A stretch of 64,000 nucleotides of DNA from Roseiarcus sp963833955 (GCA_963833955.1 CAWHZY010000011.1:62001-126000), one strand, 5' to 3'. Counted from the stretch's first letter, positions 52,936 through 62,347 are shown. The notes: generated from the letters alone by a model not told the origin. Numbers and translations: made by a program.

Positions 52936-55188
52936 ATGACCAGTGAAAGCAAATGCCCGGTTGCGGGCGGCGGCGAGCGCGGGGGCAAGTATACTGAAAA
53001 GTCGGACGCAATGCGGGCGTTCGCGAACAGCGACTGGTGGCCGGAACAACTCAACCTCAAGGGCCTGCAGCATGACTCGCCGCTCGTCGACCCGATGGGC
53101 GAGGAGTTCGATTACGTCAAGGAATTCGAGAGCCTCGACCTCAACGCGGTCATCAGCGACCTCAAGGCCTTGATGACCAACTCGCAGGAATGGTGGCCGG
53201 CCGACTTCGGCCATTATGGGCCGCTGTTCATCCGGATGGCGTGGCATAGCGCCGGCACCTATCGCATCCACGACGGGCGCGGCGGCGCCGGATATGGCCA
53301 GCAGCGCTTCGCGCCGCTCAACAGCTGGCCGGATAACGCGAGCCTCGACAAGGCGCGCCGCCTGTTATGGCCGATCAAGCAGAAATATGGCCGCAAGATC
53401 TCCTGGGCGGACCTGCTCATCCTCACCGGCAACGTGGCGCTCGAATCCATGGGCTTCAAGACATTCGGCTTCGCCGGCGGCCGGATGGATAGCTGGGAGC
53501 CCGACGATTCGATCTATTGGGGTCCGGAAGGCGAGTGGCTGGCGGACCAGCGCTATTTCGGCGACCGCGAGCTGCAGAATCCGCTCGGCGCGGTGCAGAT
53601 GGGCCTCATCTACGTCAACCCCGAAGGGCCGAACGGCAAGCCGGATCCAGTCGCCGCGGCGCGGGACATTCGCGAAACGTTCAAGCGCATGGCGATGAAC
53701 GACGAGGAAACGGTGGCGCTGATCGCCGGCGGCCACACCTTCGGCAAGACCCACGGCGCGGCGGACGCCAAGCAATATGTTGGCCCCGAACCCGAAGGCG
53801 CGACGATCGAAGAGCAAGGCTTCGGCTGGAAGAATAAATTCGGGACCGGCAAAGGCAATGACGCGATCACCAGCGGCATCGAGGTCATCTGGACCCAAAC
53901 GCCGACGAAATGGAGCAACAATTTCTTCCAGAACCTGTTCGGCTTCGAATGGGAGCTGACGAAGAGCCCCGCGGGCGCGTTTCAATGGACCCCGAAAGGC
54001 GGCGCGGGAGCGGACACGGTTCCCGACCCGCACGATCCTTCAAAGCGCCGCTCGCCCTCGATGCTGACCACCGACCTCGCGCTGCGGCTCGACCCGGCTT
54101 ACGAGAAGATCTCGCGGCGCTTCTTCGAGCATCCGGAAGAGTTCGCCGACGCCTTCGCTCGCGCGTGGTTCAAGCTCACCCACCGCGATATGGGCCCGGT
54201 CGTCCGCTACCTCGGGCCCCTCGTGCCGAAGGAAACCCTGATCTGGCAGGACCCGATCCCGGCGGTGAACCATCCGCTGGTCGGGGACAAGGACATCGCC
54301 GATCTCAAGACGAAAATCCTCGCCTCGGGCCTCTCGGTGTCTGAACTCGTCTCGACCGCCTGGGCGTCGGCGTCGATCTTCCGCGGCGGCGACAAGCGCG
54401 GCGGGGGCAATGGCGCGCGCATCCGGCTCGAGCCCCAGAAGTCCTGGGACGTCAACCAGCCGGCGCAATTGGCCAAGGTTCTTGGGAAACTCGAGGAGAT
54501 CCAGAAGGCGTTCAACGCCTCGGCGTCCGGGGGCAAGAAGGTCTCGCTCGCCGACCTCATCATTCTCGGCGGCGGCGCGGCGATCGAGAAGGCGGCGAAG
54601 GACGGCGGAACGGATGTGAAGGTTCCCTTCACGCCGGGCCGGATGGACGCGTCGCAGGAGGAAACCGACGTCGAGTCGTTCGAGCCGCTCGAGCCGACCG
54701 CAGACGGGTTCCGCAACTACAGCCGCGGCAAGCAGATGCTGAAGCCCGAGCAGAACCTGGTCGACCGGGCGCAGTTGCTGACCCTGACGGCGCCTGAGCT
54801 GACGGTTCTGGTCGGCGGCCTGCGGGTCCTTGGCGCCAATGCCGGCGGCTCCAAGCACGGAATGTTCACCAAGCGGCCTGGGACGCTGACCAACGACTTC
54901 TTCGCCAACCTCCTCGACATGAGCACGGAATGGAAGCCGGTCGAAGGCTCCGAGGGCGTCTACGAGGGGCGCGATCGCAAGTCGGGCGAGGTCAAGTGGA
55001 CGGCGACGCGCGCCGATCTCATCTTCGGTTCGCACTCGCAGCTCAGGGCGCTGGCCGAGGTCTACGGGTCGTCCGACGGAAAGGAGAAGCTCGTGAAGGA
55101 CTTCGCCAAGGCGTGGGCCAAGGTCATGAACCTCGACCGCTTCGACCTCGTCTACAGCAAGGCGCCCCTGGCCATGGCGGCGGAGTAG
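52936..55188 (+). CDS. katG: Catalase-peroxidase KatG
   Basis: A bifunctional haem enzyme of 750 residues removing peroxide by catalase and peroxidase reactions. The start at 52936 follows GGAGGAAAGC, an excellent ribosome site; 52924 is an upstream TTG. The distal site is RMAWHSAGTYR (Arg, Trp, His), the Trp-Tyr-Met adduct partners are this Trp, the Tyr of LIYVNPEGP and the Met of KRMAMNDEET, and the proximal His is in IAGGHTFGKTHG. The second, haem-free domain follows from about residue 430. It is divergent from oxyR, so it is probably peroxide-induced. Confidence 0.97.
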   Translation: MTSESKCPVAGGGERGGKYTEKSDAMRAFANSDWWPEQLNLKGLQHDSPLVDPMGEEFDYVKEFESLDLNAVISDLKALMTNSQEWWPADFGHYGPLFIRMAWHSAGTYRIHDGRGGAGYGQQRFAPLNSWPDNASLDKARRLLWPIKQKYGRKISWADLLILTGNVALESMGFKTFGFAGGRMDSWEPDDSIYWGPEGEWLADQRYFGDRELQNPLGAVQMGLIYVNPEGPNGKPDPVAAARDIRETFKRMAMNDEETVALIAGGHTFGKTHGAADAKQYVGPEPEGATIEEQGFGWKNKFGTGKGNDAITSGIEVIWTQTPTKWSNNFFQNLFGFEWELTKSPAGAFQWTPKGGAGADTVPDPHDPSKRRSPSMLTTDLALRLDPAYEKISRRFFEHPEEFADAFARAWFKLTHRDMGPVVRYLGPLVPKETLIWQDPIPAVNHPLVGDKDIADLKTKILASGLSVSELVSTAWASASIFRGGDKRGGGNGARIRLEPQKSWDVNQPAQLAKVLGKLEEIQKAFNASASGGKKVSLADLIILGGGAAIEKAAKDGGTDVKVPFTPGRMDASQEETDVESFEPLEPTADGFRNYSRGKQMLKPEQNLVDRAQLLTLTAPELTVLVGGLRVLGANAGGSKHGMFTKRPGTLTNDFFANLLDMSTEWKPVEGSEGVYEGRDRKSGEVKWTATRADLIFGSHSQLRALAEVYGSSDGKEKLVKDFAKAWAKVMNLDRFDLVYSKAPLAMAAE

Positions 55189-55198
55189 GTCGTCGTCC

Positions 55199-55219
55199 CC
55201 TTCTCCCTCGGGGAGAAGG
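55199..55219 (+). terminator. Hairpin after katG
   Basis: CCTTCTCC and GGAGAAGG (8-bp stem, 5-nt loop) lie 11 bp after the katG stop. No U-tract follows, so this may be a REP-type hairpin that blocks exonucleases rather than an intrinsic terminator. Confidence 0.45.
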
Positions 55220-55236
55220 TGGCCGCGCCGCAGGGC

Positions 55237-55280
55237 GTCCGCGCCATAGCCCGTCCTTCCGGACGGGCTATGGCGCGGAC
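55237..55280. repeat. Perfect 20-bp inverted repeat with 4-nt loop
   Basis: The arms at 55237-55256 and 55261-55280 are exact reverse complements (each arm begins or ends with GTCCGCGCCATAGCCCGTCC) with TTCC between. It has no adjacent U-tract. It lies midway between katG and lepA. Confidence 0.85.
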
Positions 55281-55431
55281 GGATGAGGGAGCCGCTGCCG
55301 CGGGGCTAAGACGCGCTTGCGGGAACCCTCACCCCCAACCCCTCTCCCGTTGGAGAGGGGAGAAGAGGGCCGAGCGCCTTCGACCCCGAATCCCGTTCCC
55401 TTACCCTCCGCGCCCTGCTATCCCGCGCCCC

Positions 55432-57237
55432 ATGACCGTCCACGCAATCGAGAATATCCGAAACTTCGCGATCATCGCCCACATCGACCATGGCAAGTCG
55501 ACGCTCGCCGACCGGCTGATCCAGCAGACCGGCACGATGGCGGAGCGCGACATGGTCGAGCAGGTGCTCGATTCCATGGACATCGAGCGCGAGCGCGGCA
55601 TCACCATCAAGGCGCAGACGGTGCGCCTCGAATACAAAGCCCAGGACGGAAAATCCTACATCCTCAACCTCATGGACACGCCCGGCCACGTCGACTTCGC
55701 CTACGAAGTGTCGCGGTCGCTCGCCGCCTGCGAGGGCTCGCTCCTGGTGGTCGACGCGAGCCAGGGGGTCGAGGCGCAGACGCTGGCCAACGTCTATCAC
55801 GCCCTCGACGCGGGGCACGAGATCGTGCCCGTCCTCAACAAGATCGACCTGCCCGCCGCCGAGCCCGACCGGATCAAGGAGCAGATCGAGGACGTGATCG
55901 GCCTTGACGCGTCGGACGCCGTGCCGATCTCGGCCAAGACGGGACTTGGCATCGATCTTGTGCTCGAGGCGATCGTCAAGCGCCTGCCCTCGCCCAAGGG
56001 CGACGAAACCGCTCCGCTCAAAGCGCTCCTCGTCGACTCCTGGTACGACGCTTATCTCGGCGTCGTCGTCCTCATCCGCGTGATCGACGGGACGCTCAAG
56101 AAAGGCTCGCACATCCGCATGATGGCCGCGGACGCCGTCTACGAGGTCGATCGCATCGGTATCTTCCGCCCGAAAATGGCGGAGATCGCCGCGCTCGGCC
56201 CGGGCGAGATCGGCTACATCACCGCCCAGATCAAGCAGGTCGCGGACACGCGTATCGGCGACACGATCACAGACGAACGACGGCCCACGCGTGAGGCGCT
56301 GCCCGGATTCAAGCCGGCGCAGCCGGTCGTGTTCTGCGGTCTCTTTCCGACCGACGCCGCCGACTTCGAGGATCTGCGCGCGGCGATGGGCCGGCTCAGG
56401 CTCAACGACGCGAGCTTCTCCTATGAGATGGAGACGTCGGCGGCGCTCGGCTTCGGCTTCCGCTGCGGTTTTCTCGGCCTCCTGCATCTCGAAATCATCC
56501 AGGAGAGGCTGGAGCGCGAGTTCAATCTCGATCTTATCGCGACCGCCCCATCGGTCATCTACAAGATCGCGCTTACCGATAAGTCGGAGATCGAGCTGCA
56601 CAATCCAGCCGACATGCCGGACGTGGTCAAGATCGCCGAGATCAGGGAGCCGTGGATCAAGGCGACCATCCTAACCCCCGATGACTACCTCGGCGCAATT
56701 CTGAAACTCTGCCAGGACCGGCGCGGGGTGCAGATCGACCTCAGTTACGTGGGAAAAAGGGCGATGGTGGTCTACGAACTGCCGCTCAACGAGGTCGTGT
56801 TCGACTTCTATGATCGCTTGAAATCGATCTCCAAGGGCTACGCTTCTTTCGATTATCAGATCACCGACTATCGCGCCGGCGATCTGGTCAAGATGTCGAT
56901 CCTCGTCAATGCCGAGCCGGTCGACGCTTTATCCATGCTCGTCCACCGCGATCGCGCCGATGCGCGCGGCCGGGCGATGGTCGAGAAACTCAAGGACCTC
57001 ATCCCGCCGCACATGTTCCAGATCCCGGTTCAGGCGGCGATCGGCGGCAAGATCATCGCCCGCGAGACGATCCGGGCTCTGCGCAAGGACGTCACGGCAA
57101 AATGCTACGGCGGCGACGCCACCCGCAAGCGGAAGCTGCTCGAGAAGCAGAAGGCCGGCAAAAAGAAGATGCGCCAGTTCGGCAAGGTCGACATCCCGCA
57201 GGAGGCCTTCATCGCCGCGCTGAAGATGGATTCCTGA
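55432..57237 (+). CDS. lepA: Elongation factor 4 (LepA), back-translocating ribosomal GTPase
   Basis: A 601-residue GTPase with G1 AHIDHGKSTLADRLIQ, the switch region RERGITIKAQTVRLEY, G3 LMDTPGHVDFAYE and G4 VLNKIDLPAAEPD, then domains II, III, V, and the LepA-specific C-terminal domain (GKIIARETIRALRKDVTAKC, then YGGDATRKRKLLEKQKAGKK). It remobilises stalled ribosomes at the membrane or cytoplasm. The start at 55432 (MTVHAIENIRNFAIIAHIDH) matches the family; there is no clear ribosome site, and the preceding frame to 55219 is unconserved. Confidence 0.97.
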   Translation: MTVHAIENIRNFAIIAHIDHGKSTLADRLIQQTGTMAERDMVEQVLDSMDIERERGITIKAQTVRLEYKAQDGKSYILNLMDTPGHVDFAYEVSRSLAACEGSLLVVDASQGVEAQTLANVYHALDAGHEIVPVLNKIDLPAAEPDRIKEQIEDVIGLDASDAVPISAKTGLGIDLVLEAIVKRLPSPKGDETAPLKALLVDSWYDAYLGVVVLIRVIDGTLKKGSHIRMMAADAVYEVDRIGIFRPKMAEIAALGPGEIGYITAQIKQVADTRIGDTITDERRPTREALPGFKPAQPVVFCGLFPTDAADFEDLRAAMGRLRLNDASFSYEMETSAALGFGFRCGFLGLLHLEIIQERLEREFNLDLIATAPSVIYKIALTDKSEIELHNPADMPDVVKIAEIREPWIKATILTPDDYLGAILKLCQDRRGVQIDLSYVGKRAMVVYELPLNEVVFDFYDRLKSISKGYASFDYQITDYRAGDLVKMSILVNAEPVDALSMLVHRDRADARGRAMVEKLKDLIPPHMFQIPVQAAIGGKIIARETIRALRKDVTAKCYGGDATRKRKLLEKQKAGKKKMRQFGKVDIPQEAFIAALKMDS

Positions 57238-57303
57238 GCGACAGTCATGCGATGCTCGTTTCGGGCGTCTCAGCATGATGAAGTGGTTTCGAACTTTGAG
57301 CGT

Positions 57304-57385
57304 CATCGCGAGCGTAAGCGAAGCGATCCAGAGATGAAGCGCGGCTGCCGCTCTGGATCGCCACGTCGCTTCGCTCCTCGCGATG
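57304..57385. repeat. REP-like imperfect inverted repeat
   Basis: CATCGCGAGCGTAAGCGAAG with CGATCCAGAG (57304-57333) is mirrored by CTCTGGATCG followed by a GCTTCGCTCCTCGCGATG stretch (57351-57385). This resembles alphaproteobacterial REP units. It lies in the leader of the following gene. Confidence 0.6.
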
Positions 57386-57403
57386 GCGATTGGGAGGAGC
57401 GTC

Positions 57404-57895
57404 ATGATCAATCGCGGAATTCTTACGGCGCTCTGCGCCATTGCTTTGATGGGCTCGGTTGCGCAGGCGCAGACGTTGCCGACGCACCGGATACCCGCGG
57501 CGCTCGCGGTCGAGGCGGCGAGCGAGACGGTCGCGGCCTGCGCCAAACAGGGCTATCACGAGACGGCGCAGGTGGTGGACGCCGATGGCGTGATCATCGC
57601 CACCATGCGTGGCGACGTCGCCGGCGCGCACACGCTCGATAGCGCTTTCGCTAAAGCCTATACCGCCGCCTCGTTCAAGAACGACACGCTTGCCCTCGCC
57701 GCACGAGCCAAGGGCGAGGATTCGATCGAGCCCCTTTCCAGGCTGCCACATGTGATGTTCTTCGGCGGCGGCGTGCCGATCAAGCTCGGCGACGAGCTCA
57801 TCGGCGCGATTGGCGCCGCCGGCGCTCCGGGCGGCAAGCTCGATGACGCCTGCGCTCGCGCGGGGATCGACAAGATCAAGGATCGCCTGCAATAG
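57404..57895 (+). CDS. GlcG/HbpS-family haem-binding-like secreted protein
   Basis: A 163-residue secreted protein. The ATG at 57404 follows GGGAGGAGCG. The signal peptide is residues 1-24 (GILTALCAIALMGSVAQAQ). The mature domain is the GlcG/HbpS (DUF336) fold: AAKQGYHETAQVVDADG-like start, then HTLDSAFAKAYTAASFKNDT, and HVMFFGGGVPIKLGDELIGA and IGAAGAPGGKLDDACARAGI. Members of this fold bind haem or cobalamin or act in oxidative-stress sensing; the exact role here is unknown. It is preceded by the REP-like repeat. Confidence 0.8.
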   Translation: MINRGILTALCAIALMGSVAQAQTLPTHRIPAALAVEAASETVAACAKQGYHETAQVVDADGVIIATMRGDVAGAHTLDSAFAKAYTAASFKNDTLALAARAKGEDSIEPLSRLPHVMFFGGGVPIKLGDELIGAIGAAGAPGGKLDDACARAGIDKIKDRLQ

Positions 57896-57911
57896 GTCGC
57901 CGCGGCGCGCC

Positions 57912-58634
57912 ATGCAGGCTTTCGCCGACGTTCAGGCGCTGGTTTTCGACGTCTTCGGCACGGTCGTCGACTGGCGCAGCGGCGTGGCCCGGGAATCGGC
58001 GGCGTTTCTCGCCCGCTACGCGCCGAGCGCCGACCCGCCCGCCTTCGCCGACGCCTGGCGGCGGCGCTATTCGCCGGCGATGGAGGAGGTCCGTTCTGGC
58101 CGCCGTCCCTTCGCCCGGCTCGATGTCCTGCATCGGGAAAACCTCGAAGCCCTGCTGCCCGAGTTCGGGATCGATGCCGCCTCGGTTCCGCCGGCCGAAC
58201 TCGATGCGCTGAACCTCGCCTGGCGTCGGCTCGACCCGTGGCCGGATTCGGTTCCCGGCCTTGCGCGGCTCAAGCGCGGGTTCATCATCGCGCCCCTGTC
58301 GAACGGCAACATCCGGCTGATGCTCGACATGGCCAAGCGCGCCGGCCTGCCGTGGGACGCCATTCTGGGCGCTGAACTCGCCCAGGCTTACAAGCCGAGC
58401 CCGGAAGCCTATCTGCGCACCGCCGAGGCCTTGATGCTTCAGCCCGGGCAGGTTTGCCTCGTCGCCGCGCATAATGGCGACTTGGCGGCTGCGCGCAGGT
58501 GTGGGCTGCGGACCGCCTTCATCCCTCGCCCGACGGAGCATGGGCCCGGGCAAACGATCGATCTCTTGCCAGAAGAGGATTGGGACATCGTTGCGAGCGA
58601 TCTCGAGGATCTAGCCAACCAGCTCGGCGTCTGA
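57912..58634 (+). CDS. Haloacid dehalogenase type II (L-2-haloacid dehalogenase-like)
   Basis: A 240-residue HAD-superfamily hydrolase, start at 57912 (MQAFADVQALVFDVFGTVVD). Motif I FDVFGTVVDWRSGV carries the nucleophile Asp with the VFG variation of the dehalogenase group rather than phosphatase DxDGT; motif II is APLSNGNIRLM, and motif III and IV lie in AYKPSPEAYLRTAEAL and LVAAHNGDLAAARRCGL. It could release halide from 2-haloacids, though many homologues act on unknown substrates. It begins 17 bp after the GlcG-like gene. Confidence 0.83.
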   Translation: MQAFADVQALVFDVFGTVVDWRSGVARESAAFLARYAPSADPPAFADAWRRRYSPAMEEVRSGRRPFARLDVLHRENLEALLPEFGIDAASVPPAELDALNLAWRRLDPWPDSVPGLARLKRGFIIAPLSNGNIRLMLDMAKRAGLPWDAILGAELAQAYKPSPEAYLRTAEALMLQPGQVCLVAAHNGDLAAARRCGLRTAFIPRPTEHGPGQTIDLLPEEDWDIVASDLEDLANQLGV

Positions 58635-58713
58635 CCGTTGCGGCTCTCGAGCCGACGCCGATTGCGCACAGGTCAAGCGGAGGCTGAAATCAAGCGCCGC
58701 CCCAGCGTTGAAT

Positions 58714-58787
58714 TGGAGCGGGTGAAGGGAATCGAACCCTCGTATTCAGCTTGGAAGGCTGCTGCTCTACCATTGAGCTACACCCGC
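58714..58787 (-). tRNA. tRNA-Gly (anticodon TCC)
   Basis: A 74-nt tRNA with encoded CCA. Acceptor GCGGGTG pairs with CACCCGC; the D-arm is TAGCTCAATGGTAGAGCA, the anticodon loop is CTTCCAA with TCC anticodon, and the T-loop is GGTTCGATTCC. Confidence 0.95.
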
Positions 58788-59011
58788 GCCGCGGCCGCTC
58801 CACGGGTTAGCGAACACGGGCGCAGCTGAGCGCGCCGTTTCTCGCAATCCGGGAGGGCGAAGTCAATTCGTTGGCCGCCTTGGCCTTGGCTCTCGGTCCT
58901 TTCCAGGGCGCCAAGAACGGCGCCCTTGCTGACGGCTAAGGAAAAGTGCGAATATGACGGTCAATCGGCGCGGCTAGCGCCCCCCTTCCCCACTCCATAG
59001 GCGCGATCCCC

Positions 59012-60853
59012 ATGCCTCCCTATCGCTCCCGCACTTCGACCCACGGCCGCAATATGGCCGGCGCCCGCGGCCTCTGGCGCGCGACCGGGATGAAGGACGG
59101 CGATTTCGGCAAGCCGATCATCGCCATCGCCAATTCCTTCACCCAGTTCGTGCCCGGCCACGTGCATCTCAAGGACCTCGGCCAATTGGTGGCCCGCGAG
59201 GTCGAGGCGGCGGGCGGCGTCGCGAAGGAATTCGACACCATCGCCGTCGACGACGGCATCGCCATGGGCCACGACGGCATGCTCTATTCGCTGCCCTCGC
59301 GCGAGCTCATCGCCGACAGCGTCGAATACATGGCCAACGCCCATTGCGCCGACGCGCTGGTTTGCATTTCGAACTGCGACAAGATCACGCCGGGCATGCT
59401 GATGGCGGCGATGCGCCTCAACATCCCGGCGGTGTTCGTCTCCGGCGGCCCGATGGAGGCCGGCAAGGTCAAGCTCTCTACGGGCACGCGCAGCATCGAC
59501 CTTATCGACGCGATGGTCGCCGCGGCCGATTCCAAAGTCTCCGACGCCGACGTCGCGGTGATCGAGCGCTCCGCCTGCCCGACCTGCGGCTCCTGCTCGG
59601 GCATGTTCACCGCCAATTCGATGAATTGCCTGACCGAAGCGCTGGGGCTGTCCCTGCCCGGCAACGGCACGGTGGTCGCGACCCACGCGGACCGTCGGCG
59701 CCTGTTCGTCGAGGCCGGCCACCTCGTCGTCGATCTCGCCCGGCGCTGGTATGAAGAAGGCGACGAGGGCGCGCTGCCGCGCGGCATCGCCACCTTCAAG
59801 GCGTTCGAAAACGCCATGTCGCTCGACATCGCCATGGGCGGTTCGACCAACACCGTCCTGCATCTTCTCGCCGCCGCGCACGAGGGCGAGATCGATTTCA
59901 CCATGGCCGATATCGACCGGCTGTCGCGCCGCGTGCCGTGCCTGTGCAAGGTCGCGCCGTCCGTGGCCGACGTGCATGTCGAGGACGTCCATCGCGCCGG
60001 CGGGGTGATGGGAATTCTCGGCGAACTCGACCGCGCGGGTCTGCTCAATCGCGACGTCCGGATGGTGCATGCCGAGTCGCTCGAGCATGCTTTATCGCGC
60101 AACGACATCATGCGGGCGACCGGCAACGCGACGCGCGAATTCTTTCTTGCGGGGCCCGGCGGCGTGCCGACCCAGGTCGCGTTCAGCCAATCGGCCCGTT
60201 ATCCCTCGCTCGACGAGGATCGCCAGAAGGGCGTCATCCGCGATTCCGAACATGCCTTCTCCAAGGACGGCGGCCTCGCGGTGCTCTACGGCAACATCGC
60301 CGTCGACGGCTGCATCGTCAAAACGGCGGGAGTCGACGCCGGCAGTCTCAAATTCAAGGGCCCGGCGCGCATCTTCGAGAGCCAGGACGACGCGGTGCAG
60401 GGGATTCTGGGCGGCAAGGTCGCGGCGGGCGACGTCGTCGTCATCCGCTACGAGGGGCCGCGCGGCGGTCCGGGCATGCAGGAGATGCTCTATCCAACGA
60501 GCTATCTGAAATCGCGAGGCCTCGGCAAGGCGTGCGCCCTGGTGACCGACGGGCGCTTCTCCGGCGGCACCTCGGGCTTATCGATCGGCCATGTCTCGCC
60601 GGAAGCGGCCGAGGGCGGAACGATCGGCCTCGTCGAAGAAGGCGACATGATCGCGATCGATATCCCAGCGCGCACGATCGAAGTTCTCGTGGACGAGGCC
60701 GAGTTCGCCCGCCGCCGCGCGGCGATGGAAGCGAAGGGCGCGAACGCCTGGAAGCCGGCCAGCCCTCGCAAGCGGGCGGTGTCGACAGCTTTGCGCGCCT
60801 ACGCCGCCTTCGCGACCAGCGCGGCGCGCGGCGCGGTTCGGGAAGTTCCGTAA
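59012..60853 (+). CDS. ilvD: Dihydroxy-acid dehydratase
   Basis: A 613-residue enzyme for the penultimate step of branched-chain amino acid synthesis (2,3-dihydroxy-isovalerate to 2-oxoisovalerate). Iron-sulfur ligands are in CISNCDKITPGMLMA and ACPTCGSCSGMFTANSMNCL. The N-terminal substrate segment is GLWRATGMKDGDFGKPIIAI, and MGGSTNTVLHLLAAAHEGEI and TDGRFSGGTSGLSIGHVSPE are canonical. The Cys set is consistent with the bacterial 4Fe-4S class. The start is 59012. The stop is 9 bp before the sensor kinase start. Confidence 0.97.
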   Translation: MPPYRSRTSTHGRNMAGARGLWRATGMKDGDFGKPIIAIANSFTQFVPGHVHLKDLGQLVAREVEAAGGVAKEFDTIAVDDGIAMGHDGMLYSLPSRELIADSVEYMANAHCADALVCISNCDKITPGMLMAAMRLNIPAVFVSGGPMEAGKVKLSTGTRSIDLIDAMVAAADSKVSDADVAVIERSACPTCGSCSGMFTANSMNCLTEALGLSLPGNGTVVATHADRRRLFVEAGHLVVDLARRWYEEGDEGALPRGIATFKAFENAMSLDIAMGGSTNTVLHLLAAAHEGEIDFTMADIDRLSRRVPCLCKVAPSVADVHVEDVHRAGGVMGILGELDRAGLLNRDVRMVHAESLEHALSRNDIMRATGNATREFFLAGPGGVPTQVAFSQSARYPSLDEDRQKGVIRDSEHAFSKDGGLAVLYGNIAVDGCIVKTAGVDAGSLKFKGPARIFESQDDAVQGILGGKVAAGDVVVIRYEGPRGGPGMQEMLYPTSYLKSRGLGKACALVTDGRFSGGTSGLSIGHVSPEAAEGGTIGLVEEGDMIAIDIPARTIEVLVDEAEFARRRAAMEAKGANAWKPASPRKRAVSTALRAYAAFATSAARGAVREVP

Positions 60854-60862
60854 AGCGTCTTC

Positions 60863-62236
60863 ATGTTCAAGGCGCTGAGCGCACGTTCGATCGCTTCGCG
60901 CCTTTTTCTCTCTGCGGCGTTCTGGAGCATCCTCATCCTCGCGCTCGCGGGGCTTGGCTTGAGCGCGCTCAACAAGCAATGGACCGAGGCCAATTTCGAC
61001 GACCAGCTCGGCGTCTATCTCAAGGCGCTCGTGGCCAATGTCGCGGTCCCCACGGAAGAGGGGAAGACCGCGGCGCCAGCGGGGATCGCGCCCCAATTCG
61101 AGCTCGCGTTCTCGGGCTGGTACTGGCAGATCACCCGCACGGATGTGAACCCGCCGGAGATCCGCGCCTCGAAGTCGCTGTTCGCGACCCAATTGCCGCA
61201 ACTGGTCGCGGCGGGGAACGATCACGGCGCCATTCTCAGCGGCTATGCGGTCGGCCCGGGCCGACATGAAGTGCGGATGATTCAGCGCCAGATCGACGCC
61301 GGCGACGATGGCCGATACCTCGTGCAGGTCGCCGCTCCCGCCGACGCGATCCAGGGCCAGGAGCTAAGCTTCGAAACTGCGCTCGCGGCGACATTTCTGG
61401 CTCTGGCGCTGGCGCTCATTGGCTCGACGGCGCTTGCGGTTCGATTCGGCCTGCGTCCGCTCCGGGTCTTGCGGGAAGGCGTCGCCGCCATCCGCCGCGG
61501 CGAGGCCGAACATATCGCGGGCGAATTTCCGCAGGACGTCGCGCCTCTGGCGACGGAAGTCAATCAACTGATCGACGCCAACCGCGAGATCGTCGAGCGG
61601 GCGCGGACGCAAGTCGGCAATCTCGCCCATGCGCTCAAAACGCCGCTCAGCGTCTTGATGAACGAAGCGGATTCGATGAGCCCCGCCTTGCCAGAGAAGG
61701 TGCGCGAGCAGACCGAGATCATGCGCCGGCAGGTGACATTCTACCTCGACCGCGCGCGCGCCGCCGCCCGCGCCCGCACCTTTGGCGTGGCGACGGAAGT
61801 GAAGCCGGTCGTCGAGGGGCTCGTCCGCACTTACGAGAAGCTGCATGGCGACCAGGTCCTGACCTTCGACGTCACATTGCAGCCGGGACTGAAGTTTCGG
61901 GGCGAAGCGCAGGACCTGACCGATCTCGTCGGCAATCTTCTCGACAATGCGGGAAAGTGGGCGCGCGAACGGGTCTCCATTCACGCCGCCCGCGCCGCCG
62001 AACGGGATTCCGATCCAGTTCTCGTCGCCGAGATTGACGACGATGGGCCGGGCCTCGACGAGAACGCGCGCGCCGCGGCGGTCGAACGGGGAAAGCGGCT
62101 CGACGAGTCGCGGCCCGGCTCCGGCCTCGGCCTGTCGATCGTCGTCGAACTCGCCTCGATTTACGGCGGCTCGCTCAAGCTCGACGAAAGCCCTCTTGGG
62201 GGCTTGCGCGCGATCCTGCGGCTGCCCTGCATATGA
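60863..62236 (+). CDS. Sensor histidine kinase (orphan, FeuQ/PhoQ-like)
   Basis: A 457-residue membrane kinase. TM1 is FLSAAFWSILILALAGLGLS; the periplasmic domain lies between residues ~40 and 165; TM2 is AALAATFLALALALIGST; a HAMP linker follows; and the H-box is RTQVGNLAHALKTPLSVL with the phospho-accepting His. The ATPase lobe has LVGNLLDNAGKWA (N-box), EIDDDGPGLDENARAA and SGLGLSIVVELASIYGG. FeuQ-like kinases of Rhizobiales have this shape, normally with a response-regulator gene immediately upstream; here ilvD occupies that position and no regulator is visible. Confidence 0.85.
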   Translation: MFKALSARSIASRLFLSAAFWSILILALAGLGLSALNKQWTEANFDDQLGVYLKALVANVAVPTEEGKTAAPAGIAPQFELAFSGWYWQITRTDVNPPEIRASKSLFATQLPQLVAAGNDHGAILSGYAVGPGRHEVRMIQRQIDAGDDGRYLVQVAAPADAIQGQELSFETALAATFLALALALIGSTALAVRFGLRPLRVLREGVAAIRRGEAEHIAGEFPQDVAPLATEVNQLIDANREIVERARTQVGNLAHALKTPLSVLMNEADSMSPALPEKVREQTEIMRRQVTFYLDRARAAARARTFGVATEVKPVVEGLVRTYEKLHGDQVLTFDVTLQPGLKFRGEAQDLTDLVGNLLDNAGKWARERVSIHAARAAERDSDPVLVAEIDDDGPGLDENARAAAVERGKRLDESRPGSGLGLSIVVELASIYGGSLKLDESPLGGLRAILRLPCI

Positions 62237-62347
62237 GGCTCTGACGATCGCGGTGGCTAAAGATTAGCGAGTCCGTTTTGAGCCTTTTCAACGGCTTACC
62301 GCGCATTTAGCGAGTCACTCGCCGGCCTCACCGCTGAGCTCTGTACT

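Noticed and set aside
58961..60088. 375-codon minus-strand frame opposite ilvD
   Set aside because: ilvD is fully conserved on the plus strand; the antisense frame is low-complexity (GDDRAVAG-type) with no domain.
59938..61269. 443-codon plus-strand frame spanning ilvD and the sensor kinase
   Set aside because: Runs across the boundary of two conserved genes in another frame; composition is a codon-position artefact.
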